A stretch of 6,011 nucleotides of DNA from an uncultured Muribaculaceae bacterium (GTDB lineage Bacteria > Bacteroidota > Bacteroidia > Bacteroidales > Muribaculaceae), in contig CAMWUM010000130.1 in assembly GCA_947177435.1 (NCBI GenBank), positions 1 to 6,011 on the forward strand, written 5' to 3'. A model generated the notes under the pieces. The model did no database searches, was not told the origin of the DNA, and was given only the letters and a program-made list of their open reading frames with translations. Each line of letters opens with the position of its first letter. Position 1 is the stretch's first letter. Made by a program: the position numbers and the translations under genes. Positions 1 through 6,011 of this stretch are shown here, piece after piece.

Positions 1-507
1 GGGCTGAGTCTCATCGCGGCGGCTCACACATACGTAGTCAACGCCATCAAGTATTTCCTGCGAAATCTGCGCGAAGCACTGTGGAGTCGGTTGGCCACTG
101 ATGTTGGCCGAAGTCGACACCAGCGGGCGGCGGAAGCGTTCGCACAACTTCTGCGAGAACTCTTCGCGAGTGAGCCTGACGGCCAGGCTGCCATCCTCGG
201 CTATGAGGTTTGCTGCGACGCCTGCGCCGTGGTCATAGACGATAGTGACTGGGCGGTCAGAGCAGTCGATGAGTTGCCAAGCGACCTCTGGCACGCATTG
301 CACGCTGCGCTCAAGGGCTACTTCGGTGCCAACGAGCACAATCATGGCTTTTGAGTCAATCCTTTGCTTCAAGGCGTAGACGCGGGCCACAGCCTCGGCG
401 TTGGTGGCGTCGCATCCTATGCCCCACACAGTGTCGGTGGGATACAGGATTAGGCCTCCTCGCCGGAGGACGTCAATTGCAGATTTTATATCTTGGTCTA
501 TTGTCAT
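1..507 (-). CDS. tsaC: Threonylcarbamoyl-AMP synthase (TsaC/Sua5/YrdC family), 3' end cut by window edge
   Basis: The enzyme makes threonylcarbamoyl-AMP from threonine, bicarbonate and ATP in the cytoplasm, the first step of the t6A37 modification of ANN-decoding tRNAs. I translated 169 codons from the ATG at 507 with no stop before base 1. YrdC-fold signatures are visible: YPTDTVWGIGCDA at residues 22-34, a basic stretch KQRIDSKAMIVLV at 47-59 matching the conserved substrate-binding K/R region, and VSTSANISG at 130-138. Single-domain family members run to about 190-210 residues, so perhaps 20-40 codons are missing, or more if a Sua5 C-terminal domain follows; the window cannot tell TsaC from Sua5. 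The ATG overlaps the fbp stop as ATGA, which points to translational coupling. The start is well supported because the first motif sits at the usual distance from the N-terminus. A regulatory YciO-type paralogue is a less likely alternative. Confidence 0.9.
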   Translation of the reverse strand, partial: MTIDQDIKSAIDVLRRGGLILYPTDTVWGIGCDATNAEAVARVYALKQRIDSKAMIVLVGTEVALERSVQCVPEVAWQLIDCSDRPVTIVYDHGAGVAANLIAEDGSLAVRLTREEFSQKLCERFRRPLVSTSANISGQPTPQCFAQISQEILDGVDYVCVSRRDETQP

Positions 508-2498
508 TTTATGCGTTCCTTAATCACTCCGTGGCGATATGCGTACAGCAGTTCGCGCAGTTCGTCGATTTGCTTTTGTATGTCGCGGCCCTTGTCGGTG
601 TCGCGCACGAGGATGCGTCGATTGTTTAGCTCTACCACCTGTGTTGTGCTTACGATGTCAGTGCCGTTCTTGACCGAATCCTCAGCCGACGTGAACGGTT
701 CGTGCTGCACCAGCTGGAAGCCTCGGCTATGGTAAACGAGCGTATATCCCGCAATGCCTGTGGTTTTGTGGTAAGCCTTAGAGAATCCGCCGTCAATCAC
801 CATCATCTTGCCGTTGGCCTTGATGGGTGTTTCGCCGCTGGCGGCTCGCACTGGCACGTGGCCGTTGATGATATGGCGATGCTCGCCGGTGACGCCAAAG
901 GCATCGAGGATGCGGTCGCACACCTCTTCGTTGTCGCGCAGGCGGAAGTACCAGCCTTTTTCCTCGGCGTGGGTGGCCTTGTCCTCGATGAAGTAACGCT
1001 CGAACGTCGTCATCTTGCTCTTGTCAAACAGCGGCGAGTCCGGACCGCACCACAGGTACCAGTAATAGTCTACGGCGTTGGCACGTGCCTCGGGAGTAGT
1101 GTCGCGGTTAAAAGCCGAGCGCATGAGCATGCCAATATGGTACATCAGATCTCGACCAGAATATTCGTTATCGCCCAGGCGCACCTTTTTGAGCGTGCCG
1201 TCCTCGTTGATGGGGATTGAGGCATGGAACATCAGGTTGGAATTGCAGATATTGTACATGCATCCGTGCGAGAATAGCAAGCCAATGTGTCGCTTGAGTT
1301 TGTCGCTCATGCGGAACGAGTGGGCAATCTTCGTTATCAGTTCATCCTCCTCGGGCGTAAGTTGGCACGGATCGGCAGGATCTATCGTCGGGAAATTGCA
1401 GTCTTTTAGCGGATAGCACTTGCCCTCGAGTTCAATTTCACCGTTGGCGAAATCGATCATGCGCAGCATTATGCGGTCCTCCATGCCCCACTCGGGATGG
1501 CGGGCGAGCAACTGGCCCTCGAGCTTGAACTGTATTACGGTGATAGCCTTGTGCATCTTGGCCAGTAGGCAACGGTTCTTTTCAGAAATGTCGATGCCGT
1601 TGGCTTGGCAGATGGGCATGAAAAGTTGGCAATCGTCGTTGGCGTATGTCTCCAAGGCGAAGGTTGCCAGAGGCGTGAGGTTGATGCCGTAGCCCTCTTC
1701 GAGAGTCTCGAGGTTGGCGTAACGCAGGCTGATGCGCAGCACGCAGGCGATGCACGTGAGGTTGCCGGCGGCGGCGCCCATCCAGAGCGCGTCGTGGTTA
1801 CCCCACTGTATATCAAAGTGGGGATAGTTAGAGAGTGTCTCAAGCACAATATGCGCGCCCGGCCCGCGGTCGTATAGGTCGCCGAGCAGGTGCAACTGGT
1901 CGATGCTGAGGCGCTGTATCACATAGCACAGGGCGATGACAAATTCATTGGCCTGACCGGTCGAGACGATGGTCTCGATAATGCGGTTGTAGTAGCCTGA
2001 CTTGTCTTCGCCTGTCGGGGCCTCGTGCAACAACTCCTCTATTATATAGGCAAACTCGTGCGGCAGGGCCTTGCGTACCTTTGAGCGGGTGTACTTCGAC
2101 GACACACGCTGAAGCACCTTGATCAACTGGTGCAGCGTGGTGAAATAGAAGTCGCTCATGTTGGTCTCCGACTGAGCCACATGCTCAAGCTTCTGCTCAG
2201 GGTAGTAAATCAGCGAGCAGAGCTGGCGCAGGTCACTCTCGCGCATAGTGGTGCCGAAAATTTCGTGCACCTTGCGCTTGATGTCGCCCGACGCGTTTTT
2301 GAGTATGTGCTCAAAGGCCTCGTTCTCGCCGTGGATGTCGGCGATGAAATGCTCTGTGCCCTTTGGGAGGTTGAGGATGGCCTCAAGATTTATGATTTCG
2401 GTGCTGGCCGCAGAGATGCTGCCGAAGTTATGCGACAGCAGCTCCAAATATCGGCGGTCAGTCTCTGCCTGCTCTACTGAGAATGGCTTTGCGTCCAT
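504..2498 (-). CDS. fbp: Fructose-1,6-bisphosphatase class III
   Basis: It hydrolyses fructose 1,6-bisphosphate to fructose 6-phosphate and phosphate, the committed gluconeogenic step, in the cytoplasm. The 664 residues match the usual length of class III (Firmicutes/Bacteroidota type) enzymes, which are unrelated to E. coli Fbp or GlpX and belong to the metallophosphoesterase superfamily. Metal-site signatures are visible in order: DxH in FIADIHGENEAF (D54, H56), GDxxDRG at 206-212, GNHD at 233-236, SHG at 410-412 and NGHVPV at 545-550. A strongly conserved C-terminal block IDGGFSKAYH lies at 568-577. No catalytic motif is missing and the frame is intact. The ATG at 2498 follows the zinc-ribbon gene by 30 bp with no clear Shine-Dalgarno sequence, normal for Bacteroidota; the N-terminus has the expected family layout. 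The TGA stop overlaps the next gene's ATG. Family enzymes are manganese-dependent; that is family knowledge, not visible here. Confidence 0.97.
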   Translation of the reverse strand: MDAKPFSVEQAETDRRYLELLSHNFGSISAASTEIINLEAILNLPKGTEHFIADIHGENEAFEHILKNASGDIKRKVHEIFGTTMRESDLRQLCSLIYYPEQKLEHVAQSETNMSDFYFTTLHQLIKVLQRVSSKYTRSKVRKALPHEFAYIIEELLHEAPTGEDKSGYYNRIIETIVSTGQANEFVIALCYVIQRLSIDQLHLLGDLYDRGPGAHIVLETLSNYPHFDIQWGNHDALWMGAAAGNLTCIACVLRISLRYANLETLEEGYGINLTPLATFALETYANDDCQLFMPICQANGIDISEKNRCLLAKMHKAITVIQFKLEGQLLARHPEWGMEDRIMLRMIDFANGEIELEGKCYPLKDCNFPTIDPADPCQLTPEEDELITKIAHSFRMSDKLKRHIGLLFSHGCMYNICNSNLMFHASIPINEDGTLKKVRLGDNEYSGRDLMYHIGMLMRSAFNRDTTPEARANAVDYYWYLWCGPDSPLFDKSKMTTFERYFIEDKATHAEEKGWYFRLRDNEEVCDRILDAFGVTGEHRHIINGHVPVRAASGETPIKANGKMMVIDGGFSKAYHKTTGIAGYTLVYHSRGFQLVQHEPFTSAEDSVKNGTDIVSTTQVVELNNRRILVRDTDKGRDIQKQIDELRELLYAYRHGVIKERIK
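517..521 (-). promoter_or_regulatory. Possible Shine-Dalgarno site for tsaC inside the fbp 3' end
   Basis: The minus strand reads AAGGA within the last codons of fbp, 9 nt before the tsaC ATG at 507. Spacing suits ribosome binding. Bacteroidota rarely rely on such sites and none of the other four genes here has one, so the match may simply reflect the fbp Lys-Glu codons. Coupling through the ATGA overlap is the more probable initiation route. Confidence 0.3.
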
Positions 2499-2528
2499 GC
2501 GATAGCGTTAAATGCCAACACCTTAATC

Positions 2529-3290
2529 TTATTCGGTCACGCCGGCCAGTTCGGGGTCGATCATGATGCGGCCGCAGTACTCGCAGACGATTACCTTCTT
2601 GTGCATCTTGATCTCCATCTGGCGCTGCGGGGGGATGCGGTTGAAGCAGCCGCCGCAGGCGTTGCGCTGCACGTATACGATGCCGAGGCCGTTGCGTGCG
2701 TTCTTGCGGATGCGCTTGAAAGCCTTGAGAGTGAACTCGTCGATCTTAGCCTCGACGCCCTTGGCCTTTTCGCGCAGGGCTTCTTCCTGCTCGCGGGTCT
2801 CAGAAACGATTTCGTCAAGCTCCGACTTCTTCTCGGTGAGAATGTGCTCGAGGTCGGCAAGCTGCTCGCGGGTTGAGGCGATTTCAGCCTGCTGGTTCTC
2901 GATGCTGCGTCCGTATTCGCGTATGTGCTTTTCGCAGAGCTCGATTTCGAGGTTCTGGAATTCGATTTCTTTCGAGAGGAGATCGAACTCGCGGTTGTTG
3001 CGCACGTTGTCGAGCTGCTCCTGGTATTTGGCGATTTTCATCTTGGCATCCTCGATCTTGCCGCGCTCGGCCGAAAGCTGTGCGTTGAGGTCGTCGATCT
3101 CGACAGTGTAGTTGTCGATGCGGGCGTTAAGGCCCATGATGTTGTCTTCCAGGTCGGACACTTCCAGTGGAAGTTCGCCGCGGATGGTCTTGATGCGGTC
3201 GATTTCAGAAAGGATGGTCTGCAGCTCGTAGAGGGCGCGCAGGCGCTGCTCCACGCTGGCTTGCTGGTCTTGTTTTCTGTCGGTAGCCAT
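2529..3290 (-). CDS. Coiled-coil C4-type zinc-ribbon protein (zf-RING_7 / CT398-FlgZ-like family)
   Basis: The protein has 253 residues. About 10-185 is highly charged and rich in E, K, Q, L and I, typical of a long antiparallel coiled-coil hairpin. It includes VRNNREFDLLSKEIE at 96-110, resembling the conserved 'N-K/R-E-x-x-L-x-x-E-I' element of this family. The C-terminus carries a zinc ribbon with two CxxC knuckles, C212/C215 and C236/C239, 20 residues apart. There is no signal peptide or membrane segment, so it is cytoplasmic. Studied relatives include chlamydial CT398 and Helicobacter HP0958/FlgZ, which bind sigma-54 RpoN; the Helicobacter protein also binds flagellin mRNA. No flagellar genes are seen here, so that role should not be transferred. 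The gene begins 4 bp after the Nif3 gene ends, strongly suggesting co-expression. Molecular function in Bacteroidota is unknown; family assignment is firm, function is not. Confidence 0.92.
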   Translation of the reverse strand: MATDRKQDQQASVEQRLRALYELQTILSEIDRIKTIRGELPLEVSDLEDNIMGLNARIDNYTVEIDDLNAQLSAERGKIEDAKMKIAKYQEQLDNVRNNREFDLLSKEIEFQNLEIELCEKHIREYGRSIENQQAEIASTREQLADLEHILTEKKSELDEIVSETREQEEALREKAKGVEAKIDEFTLKAFKRIRKNARNGLGIVYVQRNACGGCFNRIPPQRQMEIKMHKKVIVCEYCGRIMIDPELAGVTE

Positions 3291-3294
3291 TTGA

Positions 3295-4089
3295 TTATAA
3301 ATAGTTTATAGGATTATCTTCTGTTTTTGTGCAATAAGTCTTCACTCCGGGGCACCGTGCCTCCACCTCCTGGCGCAGTCGCTCTTTGATGGGCGCCTCG
3401 GTCTCGTAGTGGCCGGCGTCGATGAGCAGGATGCGGTCGCGGTAGTCGACAAAGTCGTGGTAACGCACGTCGGCCGTGACGTATGCCTGGGCGCCGGCCG
3501 CGATGGCCAGACCAATCATGTCTCCGCCCGCGCCTCCGCAAAGGGCCACACGCTTGATCTTTGCAGCGGCGTCGAGGTCAACCTTGCTGGCGCGAATCAT
3601 CTTGCAGCCAAAGGCCTGCTTGACCTTCTCGGCAAATTCCTGCTGGGTCATACCCTCGCCGGCAAGGTCGCCGACGATGCCAAGGCCCGTTTCCGGAGCT
3701 CCATCTTTGGGCTCGAGAGCACGCTCGGGATTTACGCCTAAGCGCTCGGCCATAAGGTACGACACTCCTCCGCGAGCTGAATCGGACGCAGTGTGGGTCG
3801 AGTAGATGGCCACGCCGGCCTCGATGGCTAGTATGGCGGTATTCTCGACGAGATTGGCTCCGGTAAGCCTTTTAACTGGCTTGAAGAAGAGCGGATGATG
3901 CGACACTATCAGGTTGCAGCCAAGGGCTATGGCTTCCTCCACGATGGCAGGGGTGACGTCAAGGCAGAAGAGGACGCCCGTGCACTCGGCCTGAGCGCGG
4001 CCCACCTGTAAGCCGGTATTGTCCCAAGGCTCCTGCAGGGCGGGGCTGGCGTAAGCCTCGATGGCGTTGATTATTGCTGATATGAGCAT
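3295..4089 (-). CDS. Nif3/DUF34-family dinuclear metal-centre protein (YbgI/YqfO-like)
   Basis: This 264-residue cytoplasmic protein belongs to the Nif3/DUF34 family, whose crystal structures are toroidal hexamers with a two-metal site. Proposed metal ligands are all visible: H64 and H65 in SHHPLFFK, H99 and D103 in THTASDSARGG, and H227 with E231 in DAGHYETE. PWDNTGLQVG at 21-30 is the usual N-terminal signature. The size is close to E. coli YbgI (247 residues), so it lacks the extra middle domain that lengthens YqfO-type members to about 370. The common database label 'GTP cyclohydrolase I type 2' has weak support and I do not adopt it; the true reaction is unsettled. It starts 13 bp after aspS and ends 4 bp before the zinc-ribbon gene, so it sits inside the operon. 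The ATG at 4089 places the N-terminal motif correctly. One oddity: HTASD replaces the more usual HTNLD-type sequence, but the metal-binding His and Asp are kept. Confidence 0.93.
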   Translation of the reverse strand: MLISAIINAIEAYASPALQEPWDNTGLQVGRAQAECTGVLFCLDVTPAIVEEAIALGCNLIVSHHPLFFKPVKRLTGANLVENTAILAIEAGVAIYSTHTASDSARGGVSYLMAERLGVNPERALEPKDGAPETGLGIVGDLAGEGMTQQEFAEKVKQAFGCKMIRASKVDLDAAAKIKRVALCGGAGGDMIGLAIAAGAQAYVTADVRYHDFVDYRDRILLIDAGHYETEAPIKERLRQEVEARCPGVKTYCTKTEDNPINYL

Positions 4090-4102
4090 TATTGCGTTTG
4101 TC

Positions 4103-5872
4103 TTATGCTTCTTTCTTTTCGGGCTTCACGATTGCCAGAGCCAACTCGTCGAGCTGCTTCTGGTCGAGCGCGGCGGGCGCGTCGAGCATGACGTCGCGGC
4201 CTGAATTGTTCTTCGGGAAGGCGATGCAGTCGCGGATTGAATCGAGGCCTGCGAAAAGCGATACCCAGCGGTCCAGGCCATAGGCGAGGCCGCCATGTGG
4301 GGGTGCTCCGTATTTGAAGGCGTTCATCAGGAATCCGAACTGCTCCTGCGCCTTCTCGGGTGTGAAGCCGAGTATCTCAAACATCTTGGCCTGCAACTTG
4401 CTGTCATGGATACGGATGGATCCGCCGCCGACCTCAACGCCGTTGATGACCATGTCGTAAGCATCGGCGCGCACTGCGGCGGGATCGCTGTCGAGCATGG
4501 GGATGTCCTCGGCCTTGGGATTGGTGAACGGGTGGTGCATGGCCATGAGACGCTGCTCCTCGTCGCTCCACTCAAACATGGGGAAGTCGACAACCCAAAG
4601 GCAGGCGAACTTGTTCTTGTCCCTCAGGCCCAGCTGGCGGCCCATTTCGAGGCGAAGCTCGCACAGTTGCTTGCGGGTCTTCATCGCGTCGTCGCCGCTC
4701 ATAATGAGGATGAGGTCACCGGGCTCAGCGTTCATCTTCTTGCGCAGGGCCTGGAGAGCGTCTTGGTCGTAGAACTTGTCTACCGACGACTTGACGGTGC
4801 CGTCCTCGCCGACGCGGGCGTATACGAGACCCTTGGCGCCGATCTGCGAACGCTTTACGAATTCGGTCAGCTGGTCGAGTTGCTTACGGGTATAGTGGGC
4901 GGCACCCTTGGCATTGATGCCGCCAATATAGGCTGCGTTGTCAAACACTCCGAAGCCGTGGCCCTTCATCGTATCCATCAGCTCGACAAACTCCATGCCG
5001 AAACGCAGGTCGGGCTTGTCGCTGCCGTAATACTTCATGGCGTCGGCCCAAGTCATGCGCTGGAAGGGCTCGGTGAGCTCGATGCCGCGTATCTCTTTAA
5101 ATAGGTGCTTGGCCATGCCCTCGAATGTATTGATGATGTCGTCCTGGTGGATGAAACTCATCTCACAGTCGATCTGAGTGAACTCAGGCTGGCGGTCAGC
5201 TCGGAGATCTTCGTCACGGAAGCATTTTACGATCTGGAAATAGCGGTCGATGCCGGCCACCATCAGCAGCTGCTTCAGCGTCTGCGGCGACTGCGGCAGG
5301 GCGTAGAATTGTCCTTGGTTCATGCGCGAAGGCACCACGAAGTCACGTGCGCCCTCGGGAGTCGAACCTACGAGCATCGGCGTCTCAATCTCGAGGAAGC
5401 CGAGGCCGTCAAGGTAGCGTCGCACCTCCATGGTCATGCGGTGGCGCAGTTCCAGATTCTTACGTACTGCAGCGCGGCGAATATCAAGGTAACGATATTT
5501 CATACGCAGTTCGTCGCCGCCGTCGGTGTCGTCCTCGATAGTGAACGGGGGCACCTCGCTCGGATTGAGCACCTTGATGCTGTCAGCGATTATTTCAATG
5601 TCGCCGGTGGGCATGTTGGGATTTTTGGCGGTGCGCTCCTGCACGGTGCCGGTCACCTGAGCCACGTATTCGCGACCCAAATGATTGGCGGCCTCGTTGA
5701 GGGCTCCGTCGATCTCGTTGTTGGTAACTATCTGAGTAATGCCATAACGGTCGCGAAGGTCAATGAAAGTCATGCCTCCGAGTTTGCGGACACGCTGCAC
5801 CCATCCTGAGAGGGTGACAGTCTTGCCGGCATCGGCCATGCGCAGCTCTCCGCAAGTATTTGTCCTATACAT
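4103..5872 (-). CDS. aspS: Aspartyl-tRNA synthetase, bacterial type
   Basis: It charges tRNA-Asp with aspartate using ATP, in the cytoplasm. At 589 residues it matches E. coli AspRS (590) and aligns along its whole length. An N-terminal OB-fold anticodon-binding domain occupies about 1-105 (LSGWVQRVR near 21, FIDLRDRYG near 36). Class II catalytic elements follow: motif 1 around [10 protein letters not shown] (158-167), motif 2 in [20 protein letters not shown] (216-235), and motif 3 in [15 protein letters not shown] (528-542). The bacterial-specific GAD insertion domain lies between motifs 2 and 3, roughly 275-420. Leu31 aligns with E. coli Leu30, a position linked to tRNA-Asp discrimination. 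The start [10 protein letters not shown] is the typical family N-terminus, so the ATG at 5872 is secure. It is the first gene of the apparent operon, about 35 bp downstream of the predicted transcription start. Confidence 0.98.
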   Translation of the reverse strand: MYRTNTCGELRMADAGKTVTLSGWVQRVRKLGGMTFIDLRDRYGITQIVTNNEIDGALNEAANHLGREYVAQVTGTVQERTAKNPNMPTGDIEIIADSIKVLNPSEVPPFTIEDDTDGGDELRMKYRYLDIRRAAVRKNLELRHRMTMEVRRYLDGLGFLEIETPMLVGSTPEGARDFVVPSRMNQGQFYALPQSPQTLKQLLMVAGIDRYFQIVKCFRDEDLRADRQPEFTQIDCEMSFIHQDDIINTFEGMAKHLFKEIRGIELTEPFQRMTWADAMKYYGSDKPDLRFGMEFVELMDTMKGHGFGVFDNAAYIGGINAKGAAHYTRKQLDQLTEFVKRSQIGAKGLVYARVGEDGTVKSSVDKFYDQDALQALRKKMNAEPGDLILIMSGDDAMKTRKQLCELRLEMGRQLGLRDKNKFACLWVVDFPMFEWSDEEQRLMAMHHPFTNPKAEDIPMLDSDPAAVRADAYDMVINGVEVGGGSIRIHDSKLQAKMFEILGFTPEKAQEQFGFLMNAFKYGAPPHGGLAYGLDRWVSLFAGLDSIRDCIAFPKNNSGRDVMLDAPAALDQKQLDELALAIVKPEKKEA

Positions 5873-5893
5873 TAAATATGGTAATAGTTGGTT

Positions 5894-5920
5894 TAACTTA
5901 CGTATTAATACGCAAAGTTA
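5894..5920. repeat. Nested inverted repeat over the aspS promoter and predicted start site
   Basis: The core is a perfect 12-bp palindrome, CGTATTAATACG, at 5901-5912. It is flanked by inverted arms TAACTT (5894-5899) and AAGTTA (5915-5920), separated from the core by 1 and 2 bp. Together 24 of 27 bases are in the dyad. The right arm coincides with the -7 element, and the core covers the predicted transcription start. This position fits an operator, but no regulator is known and chance in AT-rich DNA is possible. Confidence 0.5.
5913..5920 (-). promoter_or_regulatory. Bacteroidota-type promoter -7 element for aspS operon
   Basis: The minus strand reads TAACTTTG, a perfect match to the Bacteroidota sigma-ABfr -7 consensus TAnnTTTG. 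It lies 40 bp upstream of the aspS ATG, which would place the transcription start near 5905-5909 and leave a leader of about 35 nt. The -33 element is weak: TGTG at 5944-5947 on the minus strand is the best candidate, with a 23-nt gap, slightly long. The element sits in the AT-rich gap before the first gene of the operon. By eye I found no other perfect minus-strand TAnnTTTG in the window, so this may be the only promoter for all five genes. Confidence 0.7.
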
Positions 5921-5950
5921 CGACATTTTTTCGATATAATGGCCACATCT

Positions 5951-5977
5951 CTTAAATAATGACGCATTTTTTTTAAG
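5951..5977. repeat. Imperfect AT-rich inverted repeat upstream of the aspS promoter
   Basis: On the plus strand CTTAAATAATG (5951-5961) can pair with CATTTTTTTTAAG (5965-5977) across a 3-base ACG loop, with one T/T mismatch and a 2-base bulge. It contains an 8-T run at 5967-5974. It is not a convincing terminator because the T run is inside the stem rather than after it. It may instead be simple A/T-tract upstream DNA. Confidence 0.2.
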
Positions 5978-5983
5978 ACATAC

Positions 5984-6005
5984 ATTCTCATATTTCGATA
6001 AGAAT
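5984..6005 (-). repeat. Hairpin-forming inverted repeat in the upstream intergenic region
   Basis: Read on the minus strand, ATTCTTAT and ATGAGAAT form an 8-bp stem (one U-G wobble in RNA) around a 6-base CGAAAT loop. The stem is AT-rich and is followed on the minus strand by GTATGTC and then an A run, not a T run, so it is not a standard intrinsic terminator. It could be the end of an upstream transcript or a chance hairpin; the neighbouring gene is outside the window. Confidence 0.3.
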
Positions 6006-6011
6006 TGGGGG

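Noticed and set aside
91..629. Short plus-strand frames at the left edge that could look like small genes
   Set aside because: The minus strand here encodes continuous YrdC-family sequence (YPTDTVWG, STSANISG), which accounts for the DNA.
702..1220. Open plus-strand frame of 172 codons opposite fbp
   Set aside because: Antisense shadow of a full-length FBPase; its sequence has no recognisable motif.
2499..2528. Possible separate promoter for fbp in the 30-bp gap
   Set aside because: No TAnnTTTG on the minus strand in the gap or just upstream, and no hairpin plus T run to end the preceding transcript.
4295..5104. Open plus-strand frame of 269 codons opposite aspS
   Set aside because: It lies wholly antisense to an intact, motif-complete aspS, shows no recognisable domain or promoter, and is explained by codon bias leaving few stops on the opposite strand.
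5105..5809. Open plus-strand frame of 234 codons opposite the aspS 5' half
   Set aside because: Same reason: antisense to the conserved anticodon-binding and motif 1/2 region, with no family resemblance.
5961..5980. Plus-strand intrinsic terminator suggested by the 8-T run
   Set aside because: No GC-rich stem precedes the T run, and no plus-strand gene ends before it; the DNA to the left encodes aspS on the minus strand.

Overview
The window looks like ordinary core chromosome from a Bacteroidota bacterium, probably of the order Bacteroidales. Four things support this. The only clear promoter matches the Bacteroidota -7 consensus TAnnTTTG. The genes mostly lack Shine-Dalgarno sequences. A 664-residue class III fructose-1,6-bisphosphatase is present, a form common in Bacteroidales and Firmicutes. 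A Nif3-family protein is paired with a coiled-coil zinc-ribbon protein. The coding DNA is moderately GC-rich, while the single real intergenic region is strongly AT-rich. Species cannot be set from this sequence.

All genes lie on the minus strand and read from the right end to the left. From right to left: an AT-rich upstream region with the promoter and inverted repeats (5873-6011); aspS, aspartyl-tRNA synthetase (4103-5872); a Nif3/DUF34 dinuclear-metal protein (3295-4089); a coiled-coil C4 zinc-ribbon protein (2529-3290); fbp, class III fructose-1,6-bisphosphatase (504-2498); and the first 169 codons of a TsaC/YrdC-type threonylcarbamoyl-AMP synthase (507 down to the left edge, where it is cut). 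The spacings are 13, 4 and 30 bp, then a 4-bp ATGA overlap. I found no second promoter and no terminator inside, so these five genes most likely form one operon driven from in front of aspS.

Two of the products act directly on tRNA (AspRS charging; TsaC for the t6A37 modification) and one is a key gluconeogenic enzyme. The middle pair is widely conserved but of unsettled function. The theme is translation plus central carbon metabolism, i.e. housekeeping. I see no mobile element, CRISPR array, RNA gene, toxin-antitoxin pair or defence system. The observations most worth a second look are the nested inverted repeat over the predicted aspS transcription start and the close Nif3/zinc-ribbon pair. 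I did not find a convincing undescribed system.
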